Part shown: piece after piece, positions 60,301-64,000 of the stretch
Numbering within the stretch: the first letter of the stretch is position 1
How the letters are laid out: each line of letters opens with the position of its first letter
Origin: Amblyornis subalaris
Taxonomy: Eukaryota; Chordata; Aves; Passeriformes; Ptilonorhynchidae
NCBI GenBank assembly: GCA_018881555.1
Contig: JACAXG010000009.1
Location: forward strand, 13,229,326-13,293,325
Direction: 5' to 3'
DNA: 64,000 nt
The notes under the pieces: generated by a model
The model's database searches: none
What the model saw: the letters and a program-made list of their open reading frames with translations, nothing else
Told to the model about the DNA's origin: nothing
Program-made: the position numbers and the translations under genes

Positions 60301-60974
60301 CTGTTTATCACCTTTCTAATCAAGTAGGAACAGAAACCATGGCTATAGGGAGTAAAAGTATCTGAATATTAACTTTGGATTTCCAGTTTGAGAACACCTT
60401 AGATCAGCTGTTTGGGATTTCCCCGTGCCCTCTTCGCCCTTCCCTGCCTTTGTATGTGCCCTATGCCCTCCTCCCTCAGCCCCACTAGTCATGGCTTTTG
60501 CCTGCTGCAAAAGCAGAGCCGTGGGTTATGCAGATGGCTACCTCAGTTATAGTAGTGTCCTGATTCATCCCAGATCATGTTTGCAGCGAAATAGAAGAAG
60601 GGAGTATTGGGGTTTTTTAAAGGTATGCAGAACCTTGGCATATCCTACTTTTTGAGCGTTTGATTTCCCAGCTTCACCTGTTCTTCTTCATGCATGTAAC
60701 TTCAGTATGGGAGAGGTACAGAAAAAAGTTTCTGCATATGGCCTTGTACCAACACCTAATATGTCTCCAGCCAGCTTTGTATGTTTGGACTCGTTGGACA
60801 GATTTCAGTATTTACACTCAAAGACCAACTGTTAGTGGAAGTATGATGTTACTTCTTGTGTGAATCTGTATCTAGTGACAGCAGTGAGACTTATTCTTTT
60901 ATCAGCAACTTCCTAACAGTGTTTAATTTTCTAACAGGTGGATAGAAGCTTTTCAGGAAGGCACTGTATTATAG
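1..60974 (+). CDS. FGD6: FGD6, FYVE/RhoGEF/PH domain protein (partial; 20 exons joined, N-terminus upstream)
   Basis: This is the span of the whole gene part in the window; the exons are listed separately. FGD-family proteins are guanine-nucleotide exchange factors for the small GTPase CDC42, and FGD6 links endosomal membrane traffic to actin remodelling (family knowledge). Joining the exons gives 748 residues and a stop with no frame break. Order by window residue: YENV/YENL motifs about 71-86; acidic linker about 145-175; DH about 187-375, including the conserved [13 protein letters not shown] helix; PH1 about 404-500; FYVE about 535-600 with WIPD, RRHHCR and RVC signatures and eight zinc-binding Cys (546, 549, 562, 565, 570, 573, 591, 594); PH2 about 653-747. 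The length fits the C-terminal half of a ~1,430-residue vertebrate FGD6. FGD6 rather than FGD1-5 is chosen from recalled similarity of the whole DH-FYVE stretch. All introns are GT-AG, so the locus looks functional. The promoter is outside the window. Confidence 0.97.
1030..1091 (+). repeat. Possible old LINE 3' fragment abutting a CR1
   Basis: The stretch reads in one frame as residues ending in [13 protein letters not shown], a pattern common at the C-terminal end of CR1/L3-clade LINE ORF2 proteins. It directly precedes a separate CR1 3' end. It could be a second, older LINE fragment into which, or next to which, the CR1 inserted. It is short, so this is tentative. Confidence 0.3.
1092..1350 (+). 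mobile_element. CR1 LINE, 5'-truncated 3' end
   Basis: About 260 bp matching the standard CR1 3' end: a fragment coding for a decayed 'RLDIRKN-FTERV' tail of ORF2, the 'TTGAAGTGTTCAAGAAG' coding segment, the untranslated part ('GGCAGTGCTGGGTTAAC' then a short gap to 'TTTTCCAACCTTAACG'), and the terminal octamer-like repeat gattctgtgattct at 1337-1350. The reading frame has frameshifts and stops. It is a dead copy in the same orientation as FGD6. Confidence 0.85.
2271..2315. repeat. 21-bp perfect direct repeat, purine-rich
   Basis: The unit tttaggagaagaagaggtta(g) occurs at 2271-2291 and again at 2295-2315, offset by 24 bp. The core GGAGAAGAAGAGG is the type of purine stretch that can act as a splicing enhancer in exons, but there is no exon nearby. 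Confidence 0.8.
4006..4125. repeat. G/T-rich low-complexity stretch
   Basis: About 120 bp made almost wholly of G and T on the + strand (repeated GTTTG, GGGTTT and TTTTGG). The long frame through it translates to a Gly/Phe/Leu/Cys-rich sequence and is a composition artefact. Confidence 0.7.
5651..5672. repeat. Short hairpin, 9-bp arms
   Basis: agctggcag, a four-base loop gctt, then ctgccagct: a perfect inverted repeat with 9-bp arms in intron 2. No function is implied by context. Confidence 0.7.
6968..8050 (+). mobile_element. CR1 LINE, 5'-truncated, ORF2 3' part intact
   Basis: About 1.08 kb of CR1. The coding part (to the stop at 7970-7972) gives about 334 uninterrupted codons of reverse transcriptase, including the [11 protein letters not shown] motif (fingers/palm), the catalytic FADD box at 7169-7180, and the C-terminal thumb-like and 'FKKRLDVAL' segments. 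A short 3' untranslated part follows, ending in two terminal repeats at 8031-8050 (tgattctgtgattctgtgat). The full-length CR1 ORF2 is roughly 900-1,000 residues, so endonuclease and the start of RT are missing. The first ~15 codons of the open frame, with the ATG at 6923, come from flanking intron DNA. It lies in the same orientation as FGD6. Confidence 0.93.
10439..10500 (+). repeat. Repeat A, copy 1
   Basis: About 60 bp starting aggaaataatttgaga and including gtttgcaccttttttaaac, found again at 11552-11612 with several substitutions. It lies 265 bp upstream of the larger repeat B copy 1. Confidence 0.8.
10765..11214 (+). repeat. Repeat B, copy 1 (~450 bp, unknown class)
   Basis: A block of about 450 bp that recurs in direct orientation at 13151-13600. 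My hand comparison gives about 26 differences over ~430 positions (roughly 94% identity), with at most a one-base indel. It has no coding frame, no terminal inverted repeats that I can see and no poly(A) tail. It could be two copies of an unrecognised interspersed repeat, or a local duplication. Confidence 0.9.
11552..11612 (+). repeat. Repeat A, copy 2
   Basis: Second copy of the ~60-bp unit seen at 10439. Copy 2 reads tgtgctttttaaaattgtgc where copy 1 has catgctttctgaaatcgtgc. Confidence 0.8.
11736..11754. repeat. Poly-T run (~19 T)
   Basis: An uninterrupted T run in intron 2, between repeat A copy 2 and repeat B copy 2. It could be the tail of a retrocopy on the minus strand, but no recognisable gene sequence follows it. 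Confidence 0.8.
13151..13600 (+). repeat. Repeat B, copy 2 (~450 bp, unknown class)
   Basis: Second copy of the block at 10765-11214, offset about 2,386 bp. It contains an unresolved base at 13438. The sequences flanking the two copies do not resemble each other beyond the stated ends. Confidence 0.9.
14408..14456. repeat. A/C-rich low-complexity stretch
   Basis: Repeated AAAC and CCCCAC units (aaacaaacaaacaaaaacc and following), the complement-strand counterpart of the G/T-rich stretches elsewhere in the window. A similar run lies at about 20024-20082. Confidence 0.7.
17600..17645. repeat. G/T-rich low-complexity stretch
   Basis: About 45 bp of GTTTGG/GTTG units directly before the minus-strand CR1 fragment. 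Confidence 0.6.
17670..18125 (-). mobile_element. CR1-type LINE fragment, reverse strand, internal
   Basis: On the minus strand this translates to a degraded RT segment: QGSGSVLG (palm entry), the catalytic FADDTK box (18016-18027 on the + strand reads gtcatcagcaaa), a [10 protein letters not shown] stretch, an EKDLGVLL stretch, and a decayed C-terminal part. It lacks both the 5' end and the CR1 terminal octamers, so it is an internal fragment. Its wording is closer to the copy at 53.7 kb than to the one at 7 kb, suggesting a different CR1 subfamily. It is in antisense to FGD6. Confidence 0.85.
19484..19631 (+). CDS. FGD6: FGD6 exon 3 (acidic Ser/Asp linker)
   Basis: 148 nt. The acceptor ttaatattag and donor cag|gtatct give an exon that completes the Arg codon left open by exon 2 and ends in phase 0. 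The encoded residues (131-180) include SDEED and SSDEDDD runs with several Ser followed by acidic residues, the pattern recognised by casein kinase 2 (inference). This is the flexible linker just before the DH domain. The in-frame ATG upstream of 19484 belongs to intron sequence. Confidence 0.93.
19632..22301 (+). other. FGD6 intron 3
   Basis: 2.67 kb, donor gtatct and acceptor tttatttgcag. It contains an A/C-rich run near 20024-20082 and a GC-richer patch near 20340-20410 that includes an E-box (CACGTG). No coding or repeat element is recognised. Confidence 0.85.
22302..22369 (+). CDS. FGD6: FGD6 exon 4 (start of DH domain)
   Basis: 68 nt after acceptor tttatttgcag, ending in the partial Val codon GT before the donor gtaagtg. 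It encodes a Lys-rich stretch followed by the beginning of the first conserved DH helix ([11 protein letters not shown]), where Rho GEFs typically read 'E(L/I)xxTExxYV'. The exon opens with GGTAAGG, which resembles a 5' splice site lying next to the 3' splice site. The 92-nt intron that follows cannot be retained productively because an in-frame TAA comes straight after the junction. Confidence 0.93.
22370..22461 (+). other. FGD6 intron 4 (92 nt)
   Basis: A very short intron, donor gtaagtg and acceptor cttttctgatag, with a T/C-rich tract before the acceptor. Retention would place an in-frame TAA immediately after exon 4. Confidence 0.9.
22462..22492 (+). CDS. FGD6: FGD6 exon 5 (31-nt microexon, DH helix 1)
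   Basis: Only 31 nt between acceptor ttttctgatag and donor att|gtaagt. It completes the split Val and adds ten residues ([10 protein letters not shown]), the hydrophobic continuation of the first DH helix. Phase runs from 2 to 0. Skipping it would shift the frame, so inclusion is needed for any GEF-active product. The preceding intron is 92 nt, close to the lower limit for vertebrate introns. Confidence 0.93.
22631..22650. repeat. 20-bp perfect palindrome
   Basis: gctgaactttaaagttcagc is identical to its reverse complement. It lies 139 bp after exon 5 in intron 5. Confidence 0.9.
22783..22820. repeat. Inverted repeat, 16-bp perfect arms, 6-nt loop
   Basis: The arm catatttataagccag (22783-22798), the loop tatgag, and the arm ctggcttataaatatg (22805-22820) pair perfectly. 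The RNA would form a stable stem-loop in intron 5, about 290 bp after exon 5. Confidence 0.9.
26717..26731. repeat. (TG)n microsatellite
   Basis: A run of about eight TG dinucleotides in intron 5, preceded by a C/T-rich stretch (cttcctccccttccctcctcc). This could vary in length between individuals. Confidence 0.8.
30914..31065 (+). CDS. FGD6: FGD6 exon 6 (DH domain)
   Basis: 152 nt between acceptor tactccggcag and donor ctg|gtgact. It encodes DH residues 214-263, including [12 protein letters not shown], the region around the second conserved block, and an [12 protein letters not shown] helix. It ends in a split Trp codon (TG|G). The reading frame stays open upstream into the intron, but that extension has no recognisable domain sequence and follows an intact acceptor, so the exon starts at 30914. 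The donor gtgact is weaker than the gtaagt consensus. Confidence 0.95.
31066..31848 (+). other. FGD6 intron 6
   Basis: 783 bp, donor gtgact, acceptor gttgtttctag. No repeat or other feature is recognised. Confidence 0.85.
31849..32005 (+). CDS. FGD6: FGD6 exon 7 (DH domain)
   Basis: 157 nt after acceptor gttgtttctag, finishing the split Trp codon and ending GAG|gtattg in phase 0. It encodes [20 protein letters not shown] followed by an EFDKN helix and a basic loop, the central part of the DH helical bundle. DH domains characteristically carry an 'F...Y..Y' element here. The donor is non-optimal (gtattg), and translation into the intron stays open for about 64 codons, so failure to use this donor would give a truncated protein lacking the catalytic end of DH. 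Confidence 0.95.
32006..32646 (+). other. FGD6 intron 7
   Basis: 641 bp, donor gtattg, acceptor tgtttctttcag. No repeat or other feature is recognised. Confidence 0.85.
32647..32734 (+). CDS. FGD6: FGD6 exon 8 (DH catalytic helix)
   Basis: 88 nt between acceptor tgtttctttcag and donor acag|gtacag. It encodes the most conserved DH element, [20 protein letters not shown]. This helix contacts the GTPase switch regions in Rho GEFs (family knowledge). The basic KPVQR core and the following LLL are intact, so exchange activity is expected. The split Asp codon (G|AT) is completed 5.5 kb downstream. Confidence 0.96.
32735..38186 (+). other. FGD6 intron 8 (5.5 kb)
   Basis: Donor gtacag, acceptor ttctttatacag. 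It contains a 14-bp direct repeat agattaagtagtag at 38048-38061 and 38070-38083, just upstream of exon 9, and an N at 37318. No transposon is recognised. Minus-strand open frames at 32858-33674 have no domain signature. Confidence 0.85.
38187..38237 (+). CDS. FGD6: FGD6 exon 9 (DH domain)
   Basis: 51 nt, the third shortest coding segment in the window after exons 5 and 21. Acceptor ttctttatacag, donor caag|gtaaat. It encodes [16 protein letters not shown], the DH helix that follows the catalytic one, and ends with a split Asp codon. It is a multiple of three in length, so skipping would delete 17 residues without a frameshift; such a form would lack part of the catalytic bundle. Confidence 0.95.
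38238..41276 (+). other. FGD6 intron 9 (3.0 kb)
   Basis: Donor gtaaat, acceptor atccttcag. AT-rich, no repeat or coding element recognised; a 127-codon minus-strand frame at 38408-38791 lacks any family signature. Confidence 0.85.
41277..41335 (+). CDS. FGD6: FGD6 exon 10 (end of DH domain)
   Basis: 59 nt between acceptor atccttcag and donor gga|gtaagt. It encodes [19 protein letters not shown], the last DH helix that runs into the PH1 domain. The phase goes from 1 to 0. The next intron is only 120 nt and carries a long pyrimidine tract (a CT run followed by 13 T). Confidence 0.95.
41456..41527 (+). CDS. FGD6: FGD6 exon 11 (DH-PH1 linker)
   Basis: 72 nt (24 codons, phase 0 to 0) after acceptor tctccccatag; donor agg|gtaggt. 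It encodes [15 protein letters not shown] and HHEIVQPGR, the helical link between DH and PH1 that is typical of the FGD family ('Q.SL.G...I..PGR'). It could be skipped without a frameshift. Confidence 0.95.
41528..42026 (+). other. FGD6 intron 11
   Basis: 499 bp, donor gtaggt, acceptor aatttactag. It contains a short AT/TA-rich run of taataataatcataatcg type near 41920. Nothing else is seen. Confidence 0.8.
42027..42095 (+). CDS. FGD6: FGD6 exon 12 (PH1 domain start)
   Basis: 69 nt (23 codons) between acceptor aatttactag and donor ctg|gtaaga. It encodes the first PH1 strands, [14 protein letters not shown], then a PRMFFL strand. The 'KEG.L.K.S.K....R.FFLFND' pattern across exons 12-13 is the standard PH entry of FGD proteins. 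Confidence 0.95.
42096..43652 (+). other. FGD6 intron 12
   Basis: 1.56 kb, donor gtaaga, acceptor tctgtattacag. It holds a 28-bp palindrome at 42246-42273, a C/T-rich tract at about 42432-42495, and a G/T-rich stretch at about 42867-42913. Confidence 0.85.
42246..42273. repeat. 28-bp perfect palindrome
   Basis: The half-site attatctgtggcat is followed directly by its reverse complement atgccacagataat with no spacer. A third partial copy of the half-site (attatctgtgg) occurs about 106 bp downstream at 42352. Confidence 0.92.
43653..43736 (+). CDS. FGD6: FGD6 exon 13 (PH1 domain)
   Basis: 84 nt (28 codons) after acceptor tctgtattacag; donor aag|gtgagt. It encodes the middle PH1 strands, [14 protein letters not shown] then [13 protein letters not shown]. 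Phase 0 at both ends. Confidence 0.95.
43737..44880 (+). other. FGD6 intron 13
   Basis: 1.14 kb, donor gtgagt, acceptor ctctctgctgaag. The part from about 44190 to 44710 is richer in GC than its surroundings and has overlapping open frames of 60-90 codons on both strands, none recognisable. Confidence 0.85.
44881..44960 (+). CDS. FGD6: FGD6 exon 14 (PH1 domain)
   Basis: 80 nt. The acceptor ctctctgctgaag uses AAG rather than the commoner CAG/TAG, behind a good CT tract; the donor is aag|gtaagt. It encodes [12 protein letters not shown] and [11 protein letters not shown], the strands before the C-terminal PH1 helix, and ends in a split Ser codon. Confidence 0.95.
44961..49537 (+). other. FGD6 intron 14 (4.6 kb)
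   Basis: Donor gtaagt, acceptor ttactccaacag. It contains an N at 46372, a run of 11 G at 47744-47754, and a run of about 16 T at 48059-48074. No transposon is recognised. Confidence 0.85.
47744..47754. repeat. Homopolymer run of 11 G
   Basis: A pure G run in intron 14; prone to length error in sequencing and to polymorphism. Confidence 0.8.
49538..49640 (+). CDS. FGD6: FGD6 exon 15 (PH1 C-terminal helix)
   Basis: 103 nt between acceptor ttactccaacag and donor gag|gtatat. It encodes [19 protein letters not shown], the amphipathic helix with the invariant PH Trp that closes PH1. A basic KKRITF segment follows. The donor gtatat is weak, and reading through it gives a stop after 12 further codons. 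Confidence 0.95.
49641..50158 (+). other. FGD6 intron 15
   Basis: 518 bp, donor gtatat, acceptor ttctctcag. Nothing else is recognised. Confidence 0.85.
50159..50305 (+). CDS. FGD6: FGD6 exon 16 (FYVE zinc finger, first half)
   Basis: 147 nt (49 codons). Acceptor ttctctcag, donor aag|gtcggg. It encodes an acidic start (ADPEKQEED), then WIPD and the RRHHCR basic patch. These are two of the three FYVE signatures that bind phosphatidylinositol 3-phosphate on endosomes (family knowledge). It supplies four of the eight zinc ligands (CMIC and CRAC). The donor gtcggg is the poorest match to consensus in the gene, but the frame and conservation fix this boundary. Confidence 0.95.
50306..51132 (+). 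other. FGD6 intron 16
   Basis: 827 bp, donor gtcggg, acceptor gtctgtttccag. It interrupts the FYVE domain between its second and third cysteine pairs. Nothing else is recognised. Confidence 0.85.
51133..51235 (+). CDS. FGD6: FGD6 exon 17 (FYVE zinc finger, second half)
   Basis: 103 nt between acceptor gtctgtttccag and donor gcaag|gtaaag. It encodes VCQACSSNK, then RVCDHC, completing the zinc ligands and the RVC signature. With exon 16 all eight Cys and all three FYVE motifs are present, so the domain should fold and bind membranes. It ends in a split Asp codon. Confidence 0.96.
51236..53154 (+). other. FGD6 intron 17
   Basis: 1.9 kb, donor gtaaag, acceptor gtgcattttag. The region about 52200-52700 is richer in GC with an open 93-codon frame that has no family signature. 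Confidence 0.85.
53155..53282 (+). CDS. FGD6: FGD6 exon 18 (FYVE-PH2 linker)
   Basis: 128 nt after acceptor gtgcattttag; donor gaa|gtaagt. It encodes a Ser/Pro-rich stretch with [13 protein letters not shown] and a basic SGRKQKKIP segment. No fold is visible. It links FYVE to PH2 and holds several SP and RxxS-like sites that could be phosphorylated (inference). Confidence 0.94.
53664..54557 (+). mobile_element. CR1-type LINE, 5'-truncated, decayed
   Basis: About 0.9 kb in the same orientation as FGD6. The coding part begins around the catalytic box, here read as FVDD (53677-53688) instead of FADD. It continues through [13 protein letters not shown] and VRPHLECC to LLERVQRK, where the frame is lost at a stop near 54130. 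Further downstream, ORF2 tail sequence (gattagatactaggaagaa) and the CR1 3' end with the terminal ctgtgattctatgaatc at 54541-54557 are recognisable. The open frame's first ATG (53524) lies in flanking DNA. Confidence 0.9.
54590..55585 (-). mobile_element. GC-rich LTR-like block, probable solo LTR of an endogenous retrovirus (ends uncertain)
   Basis: About 1 kb of GC-rich DNA in an AT-rich intron, with no conserved coding. On the minus strand it shows features in an LTR-like order: a doublet of a 23-nt unit with one mismatch (+ strand 55454-55476 and 55495-55517, starting cttgtcctgctacatc), like U3 enhancer repeats; TTTAAA at 55374-55379; a GC-rich middle; and an AATAAA poly(A) signal (TTTATT at 54746-54751 on the + strand). 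I could not find the TG...CA termini or a target-site duplication, so the ends and class are inferred. The 188- and 169-codon + strand frames inside it are overlapping by-products of GC content. No retroviral gene is present. Confidence 0.4.
55757..55885 (+). CDS. FGD6: FGD6 exon 19 (PH2 domain start)
   Basis: 129 nt (43 codons, phase 0 to 0) between acceptor tttctcttcag and donor gag|gtaaga. It encodes [19 protein letters not shown] then [11 protein letters not shown], the 'GYL.RS......W...WFV...K.LY.Y' pattern of a C-terminal PH domain. The acceptor is about 200 bp after the end of an LTR-like block in the preceding intron. Confidence 0.95.
55886..58199 (+). other. FGD6 intron 19
   Basis: 2.3 kb, donor gtaaga, acceptor ctctgtcaaatag. 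AT-rich, no repeat or coding element recognised. Confidence 0.85.
58200..58348 (+). CDS. FGD6: FGD6 exon 20 (PH2 domain)
   Basis: 149 nt after acceptor ctctgtcaaatag; donor aa|gtaaga splits a Lys codon. It encodes [16 protein letters not shown], then [19 protein letters not shown], the central strands of PH2 and the loop before its closing helix. Confidence 0.95.
58746..58900. repeat. Diverged repeat, copy 1
   Basis: About 150 bp sharing spaced blocks with 59849-59998: atggcagtg near the start, aggcatg in the middle, and caaaagcttgaattcaaag then aacat near the end, the last with one mismatch in about 23 bases. The order and spacing are kept (offset 1,099-1,103 bp). Class unknown. Confidence 0.6.
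59849..59998. repeat. Diverged repeat, copy 2
   Basis: Partner of 58746-58900. The blocks match well while the DNA between them has drifted, as expected for an old interspersed repeat or an old local duplication. Confidence 0.6.
60938..60974 (+). CDS. FGD6: FGD6 exon 21 coding part and stop
   Basis: 37 coding nt after acceptor aattttctaacag. It completes the Lys codon and encodes [11 protein letters not shown] followed by TAG at 60972-60974. This is the C-terminal PH helix with its invariant Trp; the protein ends directly after it, as expected for FGD6. Confidence 0.95.
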
Positions 60975-61188
60975 CAGTGTCAACATCATGCCTGCAAGTT
61001 TAAAGGAAAATATCCAAGGATGGTTGTAAAACAGACTACAGCAACTGTTCAAAGAAACAGAATCCTGCCGTTTCAACCTACACAAAATTGTATATTTGTC
61101 AGGATTAGGAGTTGTTGCATTTTTAGTGTAAAGTAATATTTTTCTAAAGAATTATATGTATTCTGTGTTGATACAAAATGTGTTATTT

Positions 61189-61194
61189 ATTAAA
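61189..61194 (+). terminator. Candidate proximal poly(A) signal ATTAAA
   Basis: ATTAAA lies 215 bp after the stop codon in a T/A-rich context, with T-rich sequence just downstream. It would give a very short 3'UTR. It is a common variant of the poly(A) hexamer, but no cleavage site can be proven from sequence. Confidence 0.35.
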
Positions 61195-61741
61195 TGCCAA
61201 TGTTTACTTTAATGGGCAGGATTATTTGTGCATTGAAGTCCAAAGTGCCCGTGTCCTCAGAATGGCAGATTGTTGGTCATACACTTTAGGCTTTAAAAAA
61301 AAAAAACACAAACACATAACAGATCTGTTGCAGTTGTACAGTTCCTCATGATTTGTGTATAGGTTCTTGAGTTGCTAATGTTCACTTTGCAATTTAGCAA
61401 GAACAGACCGGTATAGGAATTTCACAGATTTGGGATCTTTATTGACTATGTGAGCTCCTTTATGAGAAGTTGTATGATATTGCTGCTCCTTTCCTTGAAT
61501 GGCAGTTGAAATCTTGCATACCAGTACATTAAAACAGTACAACAAATTCTGTATCACAAAAACAAAATACAGTTCAATTATTAAAAAACAGAAAAGGGAA
61601 AAATATTTTTAAAAGGACTTTGCAATTACAGGGATAAGGCACTAGAGCTGTTACAGTACAACAGATGCTAAAGAGACTGAGTTATCTTCAAGCAATTGCA
61701 AGATATATTATCTTTATGTTTCCAGTAATAATTTAAAGCAG

Positions 61742-61753
61742 AATAAAAATAAA
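61742..61753 (+). terminator. Candidate poly(A) signal, two abutting AATAAA hexamers
   Basis: Two AATAAA hexamers sit back to back (61742-61747 and 61748-61753), followed about 30-45 bp later by T/G-rich sequence (attttgtttc, then ttgtgtc). This is the best local fit to a full poly(A) site in the UTR, and would give a 3'UTR of about 0.8 kb. Confidence 0.5.
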
Positions 61754-63086
61754 TTTTTGATAATCAAAGACAAAATATTTTGTTTCAAAACTTTGTGTCA
61801 AATGAATTCTGTACACAATATGAAACACCTTATAAACTATTGTTCAAAGAACATTAAACAAATATGTGCACCCTCCTCTCTGAAAATTTTAAATTATTGT
61901 GTATTTAAATATTATGTTTAAACTGGAATTGCCATACCAAGACAATACAGTTTTGTTAGTGCAGAAGGCATTGAAAATGCATACCATTCTTTGAAATACC
62001 TTTTGTTTACAGTATGATTTGTTCTGTTTGACACTTTAAAACAGAATTCAGTTTTAGATGTTTGAGGTTTTTTCTTTAAGAAAATCATCAGTATACCTCA
62101 TTAGGAAATACTTACTGATGATTCTGGTGCATTTATTCTATTTAACTCTTGGAAAATTTTTAACACTGTAATAGCATAAATGGAACTAGAACTATGACAC
62201 CCACATGAAAGGAAGCCATTTTTATGTCAAATGCGATGCATATGTAGTCAGTTAATTTTACTGTATGAAACATTTGTCATAGTCCTCTGAATCAAGCTAG
62301 TTGTGGCAACAGAATTAAGAGCAATTAACTTTTAATTAGTAGTTTGAATCTATGTTAATAACTGTTCTGTGGCCTCACAGCGGAAAGAGAATAGATAGAA
62401 CAGTTAGTATTCATCACAGAAAGGCCACGAATGAAAATGCAAACCAAAATTCTCTTATTCCCTCAATATACCTCAAGGTCAGGTCTAAGATACTAAGAGA
62501 GCTCTGAAGAAGCTTAATTTCCAAGAGCTTCTGTTAAGTTAGTAGTGGGCTTGAAGTTGAATGCTTAAAATTACAAGAAATTTCATTAACTTCCAGCATT
62601 TCAGTAGAGTACCTTATGAATCAGGGACTTGAGGCTGTAGATATGACTCCCCTCAGGAACTCTAGAGATTTGACCAGATAGTGTTGGAAATGCAGTAGGA
62701 ATCTGATCAAAGCCTTTATTTTCTTTTATTGTAATACAAATGTGCTAAATGAATACTTTTCTCTCGTTATATACAAAGGGCTTTTACGTAATGTTTGAAA
62801 ACAACTGCTGACTGAAGCTAAGTAAATTATTACCATGTCTCTTCAGGGTGATTTCTGACATGATTTTTACTGTATCTAAAACAAAACATACCAATGTAAC
62901 ATAGATGTGATGTGGTTCTTCCAGTTTATAGTATCAAAGGGAAGAGCTTCTTAATATTTTCATAGGGACTGCACACCAATGAAGATGGCAAGTCATGAAG
63001 CAGCAAATGAATCAGAAATTTGGCTAAGAGCAAGCTAATTTGATTTCAGTTTATGGTTTGATATTTTTCCTGCTGCAAGATAGAGC

Positions 63087-63092
63087 AATAAA
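63087..63092 (+). terminator. Candidate distal poly(A) signal AATAAA
   Basis: AATAAA with a GT-rich element (cgtgtggcgtc) roughly 45 bp downstream. It would give a 3'UTR of about 2.1 kb. Another AATAAA lies at 63315-63320. Confidence 0.4.
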
Positions 63093-63110
63093 AGTCAAAA
63101 CACAAACTGA

Positions 63111-64000
63111 ATAAGGTGCCCAAGTTCTGCCTCGTGTGGCGTCAAACTACCTCTAGAGGATTTGGTGCAGAGTAAGAAAATTGTTTAAAGTGTTCTGTGA
63201 AAATCAGAGGACTTCTTCCAGAAGCAGTTAATCAATCAAAAAAACCTGTGACAGAAATAGATTGGAACAGAGCCTTAAAAACAGTAGTACACATACTGCA
63301 GTCACACTCTGTGAAATAAATTGTCTTTGTAAACATGTTTGAATATTTCTTTTCCTCTTTCCAGCCTTAGTGCTTTGTGTCACATGAAGAACCCACAACA
63401 CAGGCATTTTCACAACATTTTCAGATGGTTGCTTTTCCAACTTGCCCTATTTCTCCAGTTCACCTCCCATTTTGATTCATTACCATCAAAAGTAAAATAT
63501 TTACTTCTTGATTTGACTAAACACTAAAACACACCAGAAGTTTTTAGACACCTGGCTACCTCTTCTTGTAAGAATCTATAGTTCGTAATTAATTTAAGAT
63601 TGGTTAGTCAAGTATGAGACAAACACTAGCATTGAATATTAGTTCTAACATTTTTATTCATGGATAAATTAAACCTTCTAGGATCTTGAATTCTCCTTAA
63701 CTTAAAACTGTATGCCCAAAGGACTTAAATGGATAGCTAAGCAGCTATGGAACACATTTTACTAAATACTTTTTGTGCATGGAAACTCAATTACTCAACT
63801 ATTTATATTACATCATAACGTAAAGAAATGTTTGGAAGGACACAGTGCATTTGTTTGCTGTAACTGCTGTCCCCTATTTACCATTCAAATGGGCTTTTAT
63901 TTGGAGCAGTCCTAAATCATGCTGTCTAAATGGAAGAATAGAATTTTTATTTTGTAACTGAACACAGTTTAAAGTTGTAAATATTCCTGTGGATATTCAT
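63111..64000. other. Distal 3'UTR or intergenic sequence, no gene seen
   Basis: AT-rich sequence with short, unconvincing reading frames on both strands and one more AATAAA at 63315. No exon, repeat or RNA gene is recognisable. In vertebrates the next gene downstream of FGD6 is usually NR2C1 (established synteny, from memory); nothing of it is visible here. Confidence 0.5.

Larger units (their letters stand above)
58349..60937 (+). other. FGD6 intron 20
   Basis: 2.6 kb, donor gtaaga, acceptor aattttctaacag. It holds a pair of diverged direct repeats at 58746 and 59849 and a short tandem duplication (cttctgaaatg twice near 58513). Nothing else is recognised. Confidence 0.85.
60975..63110 (+). 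other. FGD6: FGD6 3' untranslated region (3' end not fixed)
   Basis: The sequence after the stop is AT-rich, has no sustained reading frame, and carries AU-rich stretches such as gttatttatt near 61183, a run of 12 A at 61295-61306, and several candidate poly(A) hexamers. I mark the UTR to just beyond the AATAAA at 63087, but shorter forms ending near 61215 or 61775 are equally possible. The remaining sequence to 64000 could be either UTR or intergenic. Confidence 0.6.

Noticed and set aside
1..64000. CRISPR arrays, prokaryotic operons, tRNA or rRNA genes
   Set aside because: No regularly spaced repeats, no Shine-Dalgarno-led gene chains and no RNA gene consensus were found; the window is a vertebrate gene body.

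Overview
The window is vertebrate, almost certainly avian, genomic DNA. It is AT-rich, intron-dominated sequence with one multi-exon gene. The interspersed repeats are of the kind typical of bird genomes: several 5'-truncated CR1 LINE copies, three of which end in the CR1 3' octamer-like repeat (ATTCTRTG), and one GC-rich LTR-like block. There are no bacterial-style operons, RNA genes or CRISPR arrays. The species cannot be fixed from the sequence alone.

The gene is FGD6 (FYVE, RhoGEF and PH domain containing 6), on the + strand. I could place 20 coding segments: the 3' end of the large second exon (1-393) and 19 complete exons up to the stop codon at 60972-60974. Every junction is GT-AG and the reading frame closes exactly, giving 748 residues plus stop. 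Exon numbers 2-21 assume the usual vertebrate FGD6 layout. The N-terminal half of the protein (roughly 680 residues in the human protein), exon 1 and the promoter lie upstream of the window. The part seen encodes, in order: a Tyr-motif-rich tail of the disordered region, an acidic Ser/Asp linker, the DH (Cdc42 GEF) domain (exons 4-10), PH1 (exons 11-15), a complete eight-cysteine FYVE zinc finger (exons 16-17), a basic Ser-rich linker (exon 18), and PH2 (exons 19-21). A 3'UTR with several candidate poly(A) signals follows from 60975.

Layout. 1-393: exon 2 end. 394-19483: a 19-kb intron with three CR1 fragments and an unexplained pair of ~450-bp direct repeats (10.8 and 13.2 kb). 19484-22492: exons 3-5, where exons 4 and 5 are separated by a 92-nt intron and exon 5 is a 31-nt microexon. 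22493-38237: exons 6-9 (most of DH) with 8.4-kb and 5.5-kb introns. 41277-44960: a dense cluster of exons 10-14. 49538-53282: exons 15-18 (end of PH1, FYVE). 53283-55756: an intron with a CR1 fragment and a reverse-oriented LTR-like block. 55757-60974: exons 19-21. 60975 onward: 3'UTR and, past an unresolved end, flanking sequence.

I see no previously undescribed multi-gene system here. The most useful leads are a duplicated intronic block of unknown class, two perfect palindromes and a long hairpin, a pair of diverged repeats near the 3' end, an unusually intact CR1 reading frame, tandem GRB2-type YxN motifs just ahead of the GEF domain, and some unusual splice-site features.
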